A stretch of DNA of 64,000 nt from Streptomyces sulphureus DSM 40104. Its GTDB lineage: Bacteria; Actinomycetota; Actinomycetes; Streptomycetales; Streptomycetaceae. The stretch covers positions 62,001 to 126,000 of the forward strand of contig NZ_KB905826.1 in the NCBI RefSeq assembly GCF_000381025.1, in the 5' to 3' direction. Position 1 is the stretch's first letter, and every line of letters begins with the position of its first letter. The notes below the pieces were generated by a model that was given only the letters and a program-made list of their open reading frames with translations, was not told the DNA's origin and ran no database searches. This document shows positions 28,576 to 37,074 of the stretch, in pieces. Made by a program: the position numbers and the translations under genes.

Positions 28576-29871
28576 TCACTCCAGGGGCCTGCGCGCCGTC
28601 TCGGGCGAGGCGAGCACCGCGGGCAGCGAGACGAGCGCGACCGCGACGAGGTAGAGCGCGGGCACCGAGAGGTTGCCCGTGCGCTCCACCGCGAACGTCA
28701 TCAGCAGCGGCGCGGTGCCGCCGAAGAGCGCGAAGGAGAGGTTGTACCCGACGGCCACGCCCGTCCCGCGTACCCGTGCGGGGAAGAGCGCGGGCAGCAT
28801 CGCGGTCGTCGTGCCGAGCACCGGGGCGTGGCAGGCGGTCAGAAGCAGCAGGCCGAGCAGCACGGGCGGCCACGACCCCTGCCGGAGCAGCAGGAAAGCG
28901 GGCAGCGCCAGCACGACGTAGCCGACGGCCGCGCCCACCAGCATGGTGCGGCGCCCCACCCGGTCCGACAGCGCACCGGCGAAGGGGATCGCGGCGGTGA
29001 GCAGGAGACCGGCGACGAAGACGAGCGCCTGCGCGGTGGCCGCCGCCATCCCCAACTCCTCGGTGAGGTGGCTCGGCAGGTATGTGAGGAGCACATAGGT
29101 GCCGACGCTGGAGAAGACGACGACGCCGCCGCAGAGCACCACCCTCTTCCGGTGCGCGGTGACCACCTCGCGCACGGGGGCGCCCGGTTCGCCGCCGCGC
29201 TCGGCGAGGGCACGGAAGCTGGGGGTGTCGGTCAGCCGCAGCCTCAGGTAGAGCCCGATCGTCCCGAGCGGCAGCGCGAGCAGGAACGGGACGCGCCAGC
29301 CCCACGCCTCCATCGCCGCGTCCGGGAGCGCGTACGTCAGCAGCGTCGTCAGCCCCGAGGCGAGGAGGAAGCCGCCGATCGCGCCGCACTCCAGCCAGCT
29401 CGCCCAGAAGCCGCGCCTCCTGTCCGGCGCGTACTCGACGACGAACGTGGACGCCCCGCCGTACTCGCCGCCGACGGCGAATCCCTGCACCAGCCGCGCC
29501 AGTACAAGGCAGACGGGCGCGAGCGCGCCGGCGGTCGCGTACCCGGGAAGGAGGCCGATCGCGGCGGTGGAGGCGGCCATGGTGAGGATCGTGAAAGAGA
29601 GCGTCCGCTTGCGTCCGATGCGGTCGTTGAGCGGGCCGAGGACGAACGCGCCGAGCGGGCGGACGGCGAAGGCGACGGCGAAGGTCGCGAAGGAGGCGAG
29701 CAGGGGCAGCCCGTCGACGGAGGAGGGGAAGAAGACCTCGCCGAGGACGACGGCGAGGTAGCCGTAGACGGCGTAGTCGTACCACTCCGTGGCGTTGCCG
29801 ATCATCGCGGCCGTCACGGCACGGCGCTGCGTGCGCGCTCCGGCCGGCTCCGTCTCGAGCGCCTCGCCCAC
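28576..29871 (-). CDS. MHS-family (proline/betaine-type) MFS transporter
   Basis: The 431-residue protein has 12 predicted helices. Its signatures are AAMIGNATEWYDYAVYG near the N-terminus and RLVQGFAVGGEYGG in helix 4, both typical of the metabolite:H+ symporter family (ProP, ShiA, KgtP). The start is GTG 29871, with GAGAGGAG in the right place. It lies between the hydrolase (38 bases) and the oxidase (46 bases). It probably imports the compound they break down. Confidence 0.92.
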   Translation of the reverse strand: MGEALETEPAGARTQRRAVTAAMIGNATEWYDYAVYGYLAVVLGEVFFPSSVDGLPLLASFATFAVAFAVRPLGAFVLGPLNDRIGRKRTLSFTILTMAASTAAIGLLPGYATAGALAPVCLVLARLVQGFAVGGEYGGASTFVVEYAPDRRRGFWASWLECGAIGGFLLASGLTTLLTYALPDAAMEAWGWRVPFLLALPLGTIGLYLRLRLTDTPSFRALAERGGEPGAPVREVVTAHRKRVVLCGGVVVFSSVGTYVLLTYLPSHLTEELGMAAATAQALVFVAGLLLTAAIPFAGALSDRVGRRTMLVGAAVGYVVLALPAFLLLRQGSWPPVLLGLLLLTACHAPVLGTTTAMLPALFPARVRGTGVAVGYNLSFALFGGTAPLLMTFAVERTGNLSVPALYLVAVALVSLPAVLASPETARRPLE

Positions 29872-29909
29872 GGTGCGGCTCCTCTCGCTGCGGTCGGACG
29901 GCGCCGGCG

Positions 29910-31160
29910 CTAGGGGAGCAGCACCGGCTCGGCGGGGCCGCGGGTGAGCACGCGGGCGCCGCCCTCCGCCACGACGAAGGTCTGGCTCAGCCCGACGCCG
30001 CCGCTGCCGAACGAGCGGAAGGAGCCCGGCATGTGGAAGACCATCCCGGCGCGCAGCGGCTCGTGGTTGCCGGGGACGAGGTGGAAGGGGACACCGTCCA
30101 TCCAGTGCGGCTTGTGCGCGAGGCCGACCGGGTAGCCGAAGAGCCCGTGGAAGACGACGTCCGAGGGGAGCCGGCCAAGCGCGCGCCACGCGGCGTCGGC
30201 GACCTCGGCGCCCGTGACGCCGGGTGCGGCGGTCTCCAGCACGGCCGCGAGGGCGGTCTGCGCGAGCTCCGTGAGCCGCCGGGACGCCGGCGTCGGCTCG
30301 CCCCTGAAGACGGTGCGCATCACCGGTGCGTGGTAGCGGCGGTGCGTCCCTGCGAACTCCAGGAACGTCGGCCCCGCGCCCAACGGGCGGTCGACCCAAC
30401 TGGAGTGCGGGATGCCGCCGCGCTCGCCGGTCGCCACGACGGGGCCCCACGCCGAGGGGGAGTCGGCGTGCCGGTAGAGCGCGGCGGCGATCGCGGCGGC
30501 GACGGAGGAGTCGGTCGCCTCCGGTTCGGCGGCGGCGGCGAACCCGGCCTCCGCGCCCGCTTCCGTCACGGCGGCCGCCTGCTCGACGCAGCCGAGCTCC
30601 GCTTCCGACAGCACGAGCCGCACCCGCTCGACGAGGTGGTCGGGGTGGGCGACGTCGAGCCCGCGGTCCCGCAGCAGCGTGACGGCGTGCGGCGGGGTGG
30701 AGGAGTGCGCGGTCTCGACGCCGACGCGGGCACCGTGCGGCAGCACCGCGGCGGCGTCGCCGAGGAAGGCGTCGAGTCCGCTCAGCGCGTCCGCGTACCC
30801 GCAGAAGCGGACGCGGTCGGCGCGCGCGCTCGCCAGCGCGCGGCCGACCTCCAGGTCCGGGACGTAGAGAACCGTCTCCTCCGCCGTCACCAGCAGCGGT
30901 TGGGGCGCCGTCTCCGCCGTGTGGTAGCCGCACAGGTACTCGACGCTGGACGGGCGGAAGACGACGAGCCCGTCGAGCCGCTCCTCCGCCATCCGGCCCC
31001 GCACCTCGGCGAGGCGCGCCTCGAACTCGGCGTCGTCGAAGGGCGGTTGCTCGGCCGCGCGTACGGCGGCCGCGCGCTCGGCGGTGAGCCAGGGCGGGTC
31101 CTGTGCGTCCCCGAGGCCGGCGACGACGGGCCGCCGGTGCCGCTGCGGTGTGCTGCCCAT
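29910..31160 (-). CDS. M24 pita-bread family hydrolase, creatinase / ectoine-hydrolase-like
   Basis: The 416-residue protein has the two-domain layout of M24 proteins: a creatinase N-terminal domain (about 55-195) and the pita-bread domain after it. The segment normally holding the first two metal Asp residues reads TFLEFAGTHRRYHAPVMRTV. There the Asp-x-Gly and Tyr-x-x-Asp positions are not conserved, which points to the metal-free creatinase or ectoine-hydrolase branch rather than a true aminopeptidase P. The end of the domain reads GYPVGLAHKPHWMDG, as in that branch. ATG 31160 follows GAGAGGGG. The gene leads the cassette, facing a LysR gene. Confidence 0.85.
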   Translation of the reverse strand: MGSTPQRHRRPVVAGLGDAQDPPWLTAERAAAVRAAEQPPFDDAEFEARLAEVRGRMAEERLDGLVVFRPSSVEYLCGYHTAETAPQPLLVTAEETVLYVPDLEVGRALASARADRVRFCGYADALSGLDAFLGDAAAVLPHGARVGVETAHSSTPPHAVTLLRDRGLDVAHPDHLVERVRLVLSEAELGCVEQAAAVTEAGAEAGFAAAAEPEATDSSVAAAIAAALYRHADSPSAWGPVVATGERGGIPHSSWVDRPLGAGPTFLEFAGTHRRYHAPVMRTVFRGEPTPASRRLTELAQTALAAVLETAAPGVTGAEVADAAWRALGRLPSDVVFHGLFGYPVGLAHKPHWMDGVPFHLVPGNHEPLRAGMVFHMPGSFRSFGSGGVGLSQTFVVAEGGARVLTRGPAEPVLLP

Positions 31161-31219
31161 GCGATCCCCTCTCCACCGAGGCCCGTGCAGGGCCTGCCCG
31201 CAGTCTGTGCGGCCCCGAC

Positions 31220-31238
31220 CGTGCACGTCTATTGCACG
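31220..31238. promoter_or_regulatory. LysR-type binding site candidate
   Basis: CGTGCA and TGCACG half-sites are separated by 7 bases in the 108-base divergent region between the hydrolase and lysR genes. LysR regulators commonly bind such an interrupted palindrome in the shared promoter. Confidence 0.5.
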
Positions 31239-31268
31239 CTCCTACACGGTTTCCTTTAGCGTCGGTTG

Positions 31269-32228
31269 ATGGAGCTCTCCCTCAACAGGCTGCGGACGCT
31301 GCACGAGTTCGCACGCTGCGGCACGGTGACGCGGGCCGCCGCCGTCCTGCACTACACGCCGTCGGCCGTCTCGCAGCAACTCGCGGCCCTGGAGCGGGAG
31401 GTGGGCCTGCAACTGCTCGAACAGGTGGGCAGACGCGTGCGGTTGACCGATGCGGGGCGGCTGCTCGCCGGCCACGCGGCGGAGGTCCTCGCGGCTGAGG
31501 AGCGCGCCCGTATCGCGCTGGAGGCGGCCCAGGAGACGCTCACGGCCGAGCTCACCGTGGGCGTGATGGCGACCCTCGCGGGCACCCTGGTGCCGCCCGT
31601 ACTCACCGCGCTCGCCGCGCGCCACCCCGGCGTACGCGTCACGACCCGCGAGATGGTCCCCGAGCGCACCCAGGACGCGGTCCGCGACGGCGACCTCGAC
31701 CTCGCCTTCGCACTCGACTACCCGCCGGCCCCCGCCCACTGGGACGCGGCGTTGGAGGCCACGGAGGTCGGCGTGGAGCGCCTCCACCTCGTCGCGCCCG
31801 CGGGGCGCTTCACCGCGGGCCCGGGCCAACGCACCGTGGACCTGGCGGAGTTGGCGGAGTCGCCCTGGGTGGCCTCCGGCGTCGACACCGAGTTCGGCCG
31901 TGCGCTGCGCGCCGTGTGCCGTTCCGCCGGCTTCACGCCGCACCTCGCGCACCAGGTGGACGAGCAGGCGACGGCCATGGCCATGGTCGCCGCCGGGCTC
32001 GGCGTCACCCTCGCCGCCGACCTTGTACTCCCGCTCCGTCCGGTCGGCGTCGACGTCGTACCGCTCCGCCCGCCTTTCACCCGCCGCGTCGTGCTCCTGC
32101 GGCGCACGGCGACGCGTGCACGCCCCTCGGAAGAGGCTTTCCTCCAGGCCGCGTTGGAGACGGCCGCGGCCTTCGGCCTCACCGACGAACCCGCCCCACC
32201 AGCGGCGACGCAAGCGCCTCCCGGCTGA
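31269..32228 (+). CDS. LysR-family transcriptional regulator
   Basis: The 319-residue protein has the N-terminal winged helix (LRTLHEFARCGTVTRAAAVL, then YTPSAVSQQLAALEREVG) and the periplasmic-binding-like effector domain from about residue 92. No ribosome-binding site precedes the ATG, so translation may be leaderless or weak. It is divergent from the creatinase-like cassette and is the obvious regulator of it, presumably responding to the imported substrate. Confidence 0.92.
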   Translation: MELSLNRLRTLHEFARCGTVTRAAAVLHYTPSAVSQQLAALEREVGLQLLEQVGRRVRLTDAGRLLAGHAAEVLAAEERARIALEAAQETLTAELTVGVMATLAGTLVPPVLTALAARHPGVRVTTREMVPERTQDAVRDGDLDLAFALDYPPAPAHWDAALEATEVGVERLHLVAPAGRFTAGPGQRTVDLAELAESPWVASGVDTEFGRALRAVCRSAGFTPHLAHQVDEQATAMAMVAAGLGVTLAADLVLPLRPVGVDVVPLRPPFTRRVVLLRRTATRARPSEEAFLQAALETAAAFGLTDEPAPPAATQAPPG

Positions 32229-32343
32229 GCAGAGCGCTGGTCCGGCGTCACGGCCCTCTCCCGCTGCCGCGCCAGGCATTAGCATGGCCGAGGAACGTCC
32301 GGTACCCGGCCCCAGGGACCGGAACGCAGACGGAAGGCCCCCG

Positions 32344-33351
32344 GTGAACCCTGCCGAGCACACCCCGCACCCCCCGGAACCCGCGGCCTCGCCCCGCGCA
32401 CAGGACAGACCCGCCCGCCTGTCGGTCGGCGTCGTCGGCGCGGGACGGGTCGGGCCCGTCCTCGCCGCCGCCCTGGCGATGGCCGGGCACCGCACCGCCG
32501 CCGCCTCGGGCGTCTCCGAGGCGTCCCGCAGGCGTGCGGCCGAGCACCTCCCGGACGTACCGCTCGTCGAGCCCGCCGAAGTGCTCGCGCGCTCCGAACT
32601 CGTCCTGCTCACCGTCCCCGACGACGCCCTCCCCGGCCTCGTCGCCGGCCTCGCGGAGACCGGCGCCGTCCGTCCAGGACAGCTCCTGGTGCACACCTCG
32701 GGCCGGTACGGCACCGCGGTGCTCGACCCGGCCACCCGCGCCGGTGGCCTGCCGCTCGCGCTCCACCCCGCGATGACCTTCACGGGGACCGCCGTCGACG
32801 TACACCGCCTCGCCGGCTGTTCGTTCGGCGTGACGGCGCCCGAGGAGCTCAGGCTCGCGGCCGAGGCCCTGGTGATCGAGATGGGCGGGGAGCCCGAGTG
32901 GATCGAGGAGGCGTCGCGCCCGCTGTACCACGCGGCGCTCGCCGTGGGCGCCAACCATCTCGTCACGCTCGTCGCCGAGTCGATGGACCTGCTGCGCTCC
33001 GCCGGAGTGCAGGCGCCCGAGCGCATGCTGGGGCCGCTCCTCTCCGCCGCGCTCGACAACTCGCTCCGCTCCGGAGACGCGGCGCTGACCGGGCCCGTCG
33101 CCAGGGGCGACGCGGGCACCGTCTCGGCGCACGTCGCAGAGCTGCGCAAGCACGCGCCGCAGAGCGTCTCCGGCTACCTCGCCATGGCCCGCGCCACGGC
33201 GGACCGTGCTCTCGCCCACGGGCTGCTGAAGCCGGAGCTAGCCGAGGATCTCCTCGACGTCCTCTCCGGACCCGCCGACAGCCGCTCGCGCCGAGCGAAA
33301 GGCGGCCCCCAACGCCCCGAGGACGACGACGAGTCGGGAGACGACCGATGA
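32344..33351 (+). CDS. Rossmann-like / DUF2520 domain protein
   Basis: The 335-residue protein starts with a nucleotide-binding Rossmann motif GVVGAGRVGPVLAAAL near residue 25, then LVLLTVPDDALPGL and the DUF2520 helical domain, with HPAMTF and AALAVGANHLVTL. The fold resembles 6-phosphogluconate dehydrogenase-like reductases, the group that contains ketopantoate reductase. The gene overlaps panC by 4 bases, and no panE or panB is in the window. A role in making pantoate is therefore reasonable but unproven. GTG 32344 has GGAAGG 7 bases upstream; ATG 32284 is an in-frame alternative. Confidence 0.88.
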   Translation: MNPAEHTPHPPEPAASPRAQDRPARLSVGVVGAGRVGPVLAAALAMAGHRTAAASGVSEASRRRAAEHLPDVPLVEPAEVLARSELVLLTVPDDALPGLVAGLAETGAVRPGQLLVHTSGRYGTAVLDPATRAGGLPLALHPAMTFTGTAVDVHRLAGCSFGVTAPEELRLAAEALVIEMGGEPEWIEEASRPLYHAALAVGANHLVTLVAESMDLLRSAGVQAPERMLGPLLSAALDNSLRSGDAALTGPVARGDAGTVSAHVAELRKHAPQSVSGYLAMARATADRALAHGLLKPELAEDLLDVLSGPADSRSRRAKGGPQRPEDDDESGDDR

Positions 33352-34229
33352 GCAGCACACCCCGGTTGGTCGGCACCGCGGACGAGCTGCGCGCCGATAC
33401 CGGCGCCCAACGCCCCGAGCGCGCCGTCGTGATGACGATGGGCGCGCTCCACGAGGGCCACGCGGCGCTGATCCGTGCCGCGAGGGAACGCGTCGGCCTG
33501 CACGGGCGCGTGGTCGTGACCGTCTTCGTCAACCCGCTCCAGTTCGGCCCGGGCGAGGACCTCGACCGCTACCCGCGCACGCTCGAAGCCGATTTGCGGC
33601 TCGCGGCCGAGCACGGAGCCGACACCGTCTTCGCCCCCTCGGCCGACGAGGTCTACCCGAGCGGGACCCCGGAGGTCGGGCTCTCGGCCGGAGCGATGGG
33701 CGAGCGCCTCGAAGGCGCCTCCCGCCCCGGCCACTTCGACGGGATGCTCACCGTCGTCGCGAAGATGCTCCACCTCACCGCCCCCGACCTCGCCTTCTTC
33801 GGCGAGAAGGACGCGCAGCAGCTCGCCCTCGTGCAGCGCATGGTCGCCGACCTCAACTTCCCCGTGCGGATCGTCGGCGTCCCCACGGTGCGCGAGCCCG
33901 ACGGCCTCGCGCTCTCCAGCCGCAACCGCTACCTCTCGCCCGCCGAGCGCCGCTCGGCGCTCGCCCTCTCGCGCGCACTCGACGCGGGCACCGCGGCGGT
34001 GGCGAAGGGACCCGACGCCGTGCGCGCGGCGGCCCGCGCGGTCCTCGCCGCCGCCGCACCCGAGGTCGCGACGGACTACCTCGCGCTCGTCGACCCCGCC
34101 GACTTCACCGACGCGGAAGGCGGCCACCGCGGCGAGGCGGTGCTCGCCGTCGCCGCACGCGTCGGCACGACCCGCCTCATCGACAACGTCCGCCTCCACC
34201 TCGGCGACGCGGCGGGCGGCCCCCGGTGA
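33348..34229 (+). CDS. panC: Pantothenate synthetase
   Basis: PanC joins pantoate and beta-alanine with ATP to give pantothenate, the CoA precursor. The 293-residue protein shows MGALHEGHAALIR, FVNPLQFGPGEDLDRYPR, FFGEKDAQQLALVQRMVAD and the KMSKS-like region PDGLALSSRNRYLS. Both ends overlap neighbours (ATGA with the DUF2520 gene, GTGA with nadB), so translation is coupled throughout. Confidence 0.96.
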   Translation: MSSTPRLVGTADELRADTGAQRPERAVVMTMGALHEGHAALIRAARERVGLHGRVVVTVFVNPLQFGPGEDLDRYPRTLEADLRLAAEHGADTVFAPSADEVYPSGTPEVGLSAGAMGERLEGASRPGHFDGMLTVVAKMLHLTAPDLAFFGEKDAQQLALVQRMVADLNFPVRIVGVPTVREPDGLALSSRNRYLSPAERRSALALSRALDAGTAAVAKGPDAVRAAARAVLAAAAPEVATDYLALVDPADFTDAEGGHRGEAVLAVAARVGTTRLIDNVRLHLGDAAGGPR

Positions 34230-35998
34230 CCGCAGGCGCTCCGCCGCTCGCAGCCCCGGCGCCGGGCTGGACGGTGGAGGCCGACGTGGTCGTCGTCGGC
34301 TCGGGCGTCGCCGGTCTCACGGCGGCGCTCCACTGCGCCGACGCCGGCCTGCGCACCGTCGTCGTCACCAAGGCGAGGCTCGACGACGGCTCGACGCGCT
34401 GGGCGCAGGGCGGCATCGCAGCCGCGCTCGGCGAGGGCGACACCCCCGAGGAGCACCTGGAGGACACGCTCGTCGCCGGAGCCGGGCTCTGCGCCGAGGA
34501 GGCGGCCCGCGTCCTCGTCACCGAAGGCCCGGACGCCGTACGCCGGTTGATCGCGGCGGGCGCCCGCTTCGACGCCGAGCACGGCGCCCTCGCGCTCACC
34601 CGCGAGGGCGGCCACCACAGGCGCCGCATCGCGCACGCCGGAGGCGACGCCACGGGCGCGGAGATCTCCCGCGCCCTGGTCGCCGCCGTCCGCTCGCGCG
34701 CGGGGCTGCGCACCGTCGAGGGCGCCCTCGTTCTCGACCTCCTCAAGGACGCCGAGGGCCGTGCCGCAGGCGTCACGCTCCACGTCATGGGGGAGGGCGA
34801 GCACGACGGCGTCGGCGCGGTGCGGGCGCCGGCCGTGGTCCTCGCCACCGGCGGCATGGGCCAGGTCTTCGCGGCGACGACCAACCCGCCCGTCTCGACG
34901 GGCGACGGCGTCGCGCTGGCGCTCCGCGCCGGAGCCGAGGTCTCCGACCTGGAGTTCGTCCAGTTCCACCCGACCGTCCTCTACCTCGGCCCCGATGCCG
35001 AGGGACAGCAGCCGCTCATCTCCGAGGCGGTGCGCGGCGAGGGCGCGCACCTCGTCGACGCCGGCGGCGCCAGGTTCATGGCGGGGGAGCATCCGCTCGC
35101 CGAACTCGCCCCCAGGGACGTCGTCGCGAAGGCGATCACCCGCACCGCAGCCGCCCACGGCACCGACCACATGTTCCTCGACGGCCGCCACTTCGGCGCC
35201 GCGATGTGGCACAACCGCTTCCCCACGATCCTCGCCGCCTGCCGCGCCCACGGCCTCGACCCCGTCACCGAGCCGATCCCGGTGGCGCCCGCCGCGCACT
35301 ACGCGAGCGGCGGCGTCCGCACCGACCTCCACGGCCGCACCACCGTCCCCGGCCTCTACGCCTGCGGCGAGGCCGCGTGCACAGGCGTGCACGGCGCCAA
35401 CCGCCTCGCCTCCAACTCCCTGTTGGAGGGCCTCGTCTTCGCCGAACGCATCGCGGCCGAGGTCGCCGCCGACGCCCGCACCCGGACCGCGGCCGAGCAG
35501 CTCCCCGCGCCCCGCGCCGTCGAGCACACCCGGCTGCTGCCGCCCGAGTCCCGCGGCGTCGTGCAGCGCCTCATGACGCGCGGCGCCGGCGTCCTGCGCT
35601 CGGCGCCGGGGCTCGCGGCAGCGGCGGCGGAGCTCGCCGGGCTCCGCGAGGCGCCCGAGGCGTCGAAGGCCCCGGTCCCGTCGGTCGAGAGCTGGGAGGC
35701 GACCAACCTCCACCTGGTGGCGACGGCCCTCGTCGCTGCGGCGGGCGCCCGCGAGGAGACCCGCGGCTGCCACTGGCGCGAGGACCGCCCCGACGCGGAC
35801 CCGGCCTGGCGCCGCCACCTGGTCGTCTCGCTGGAGACCCCGCCCCCCGCCGCAACGCGCGCCGGGCGCAGTAGGGTCGAGGCGCCCGAGAGCCGCCCGG
35901 AGTTGCGGACCACCGAGTCGACGGCCTTCCCGGGCACCGTCCAGGAGCCGCCCGCGAGCAGCCGCGGACCGCGCAGAACGACCGAGGAGAGACCGTGA
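34226..35998 (+). CDS. nadB: L-aspartate oxidase
   Basis: NadB oxidises L-aspartate to iminoaspartate with FAD, the first step of de novo NAD synthesis. The 590-residue protein has the FAD motif VVVGSGVAGLTAAL, HYASGGVRTDLHGRT and GVHGANRLASNSLLEGLVF, plus a C-terminal fumarate-reductase-like helical domain. The last 60 residues are extra, low-complexity and hydrophilic. nadA, the next step, is not in the window. Confidence 0.95.
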   Translation: MTAGAPPLAAPAPGWTVEADVVVVGSGVAGLTAALHCADAGLRTVVVTKARLDDGSTRWAQGGIAAALGEGDTPEEHLEDTLVAGAGLCAEEAARVLVTEGPDAVRRLIAAGARFDAEHGALALTREGGHHRRRIAHAGGDATGAEISRALVAAVRSRAGLRTVEGALVLDLLKDAEGRAAGVTLHVMGEGEHDGVGAVRAPAVVLATGGMGQVFAATTNPPVSTGDGVALALRAGAEVSDLEFVQFHPTVLYLGPDAEGQQPLISEAVRGEGAHLVDAGGARFMAGEHPLAELAPRDVVAKAITRTAAAHGTDHMFLDGRHFGAAMWHNRFPTILAACRAHGLDPVTEPIPVAPAAHYASGGVRTDLHGRTTVPGLYACGEAACTGVHGANRLASNSLLEGLVFAERIAAEVAADARTRTAAEQLPAPRAVEHTRLLPPESRGVVQRLMTRGAGVLRSAPGLAAAAAELAGLREAPEASKAPVPSVESWEATNLHLVATALVAAAGAREETRGCHWREDRPDADPAWRRHLVVSLETPPPAATRAGRSRVEAPESRPELRTTESTAFPGTVQEPPASSRGPRRTTEERP

Positions 35999-37056
35999 CC
36001 AGCCCCACCCAGGACTCCTCCCAGGAGCGCCGTCCCGAGCCCGTCGACGTCCCGCTCCTCCAGATCGGCGGCCCGGCGGCGGGCGCCGAAGGCTGCGGCG
36101 ACTCCTGCGGCTGCGGCGGCCACGAGGGCACGGGCCTCGACCCGATCGACTGCGGCCTCGACCCCGACCTCGCCGAACTCCTCGCCGCGGCGGGCCTCGA
36201 CCCCGTCCAGGTCGAGGACGTCGCGCACCTCGCGATCGAGGAGGACCTCGACAACGGCGTCGACGTCACCACCGTCGCCACCGTCCCCGAGGACGCCGTC
36301 GCCCTCGCGGACTTCACCGCCCGCGAGGCCGGCACCGTCGCGGGGCTGCGGGTCGCGGAGGCGGTCCTCTCGGTCGTGTGCACCGACGAGTTCGAGGTCG
36401 AGCGGCACGTCGAGGACGGCGCCCGCGTCGAGCAGGGCCAGCCGCTGCTCACCGTCCGCACCCGCACCCGCGACCTCCTCACGGGGGAGCGGAGCGCCCT
36501 CAATCTCCTCTGCCGCCTCTCCGGCATCGCGACGGCGACCCGGGCCTGGTCCGACGCGCTGGAGGGCACGCGCACCAAGGTCCGCGACAGCCGCAAGACG
36601 ACGCCGGGCCTGCGCGCACTGGAGAAGTACGCGGTGCGCTGCGGCGGCGGAGAGAACCACCGGATGTCGCTCTCGGACGCGGCGCTCGTCAAGGACAACC
36701 ACGTCGTGGCAGCGGGCGGTGTCGCCGAGGCGTTCGCACGGGTGCGCACCGAGTTCCCCGGCGTCCCCATCGAGGTGGAGGTCGACGAACTCGCCCAACT
36801 GGAGCCGGTGTTGGCGGCCGGCGCCGACCTGGTGCTGCTCGACAACTTCACACCGGCCGAGACGGCGGAGGCCGTCCGCCTCGTCGCGGGCCGCTGCCGC
36901 CTGGAGTCCTCCGGCCGCCTCACCCTCGCGGGCGCCGCCGAGTACGCGGCCGCGGGCGTGGACTACCTCGCCGTGGGCGCCCTCACCCACTCGTCGCCGA
37001 TCCTCGACATCGGCCTCGACCTGCGCCCCGAGGGCGCGTCCGCCGAAGACGACTGA
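35995..37056 (+). CDS. nadC: Nicotinate-nucleotide diphosphorylase (quinolinate phosphoribosyltransferase)
   Basis: NadC converts quinolinate and PRPP to nicotinate mononucleotide. The 353-residue protein has the conserved RDSRKTTPGLRALEKYAV, GGGENHRMSLSDAALVKDNH and IEVEVDELAQLE. It is about 60 residues longer than most bacterial NadC because of an N-terminal extension with the cluster CGDSCGCGGH. Similar Cys-rich tails seem to occur in other Streptomyces NadC. The GTG overlaps the nadB stop. Confidence 0.95.
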   Translation: MTSPTQDSSQERRPEPVDVPLLQIGGPAAGAEGCGDSCGCGGHEGTGLDPIDCGLDPDLAELLAAAGLDPVQVEDVAHLAIEEDLDNGVDVTTVATVPEDAVALADFTAREAGTVAGLRVAEAVLSVVCTDEFEVERHVEDGARVEQGQPLLTVRTRTRDLLTGERSALNLLCRLSGIATATRAWSDALEGTRTKVRDSRKTTPGLRALEKYAVRCGGGENHRMSLSDAALVKDNHVVAAGGVAEAFARVRTEFPGVPIEVEVDELAQLEPVLAAGADLVLLDNFTPAETAEAVRLVAGRCRLESSGRLTLAGAAEYAAAGVDYLAVGALTHSSPILDIGLDLRPEGASAEDD

Positions 37057-37074
37057 CGGAGCGACGAAAACCGC

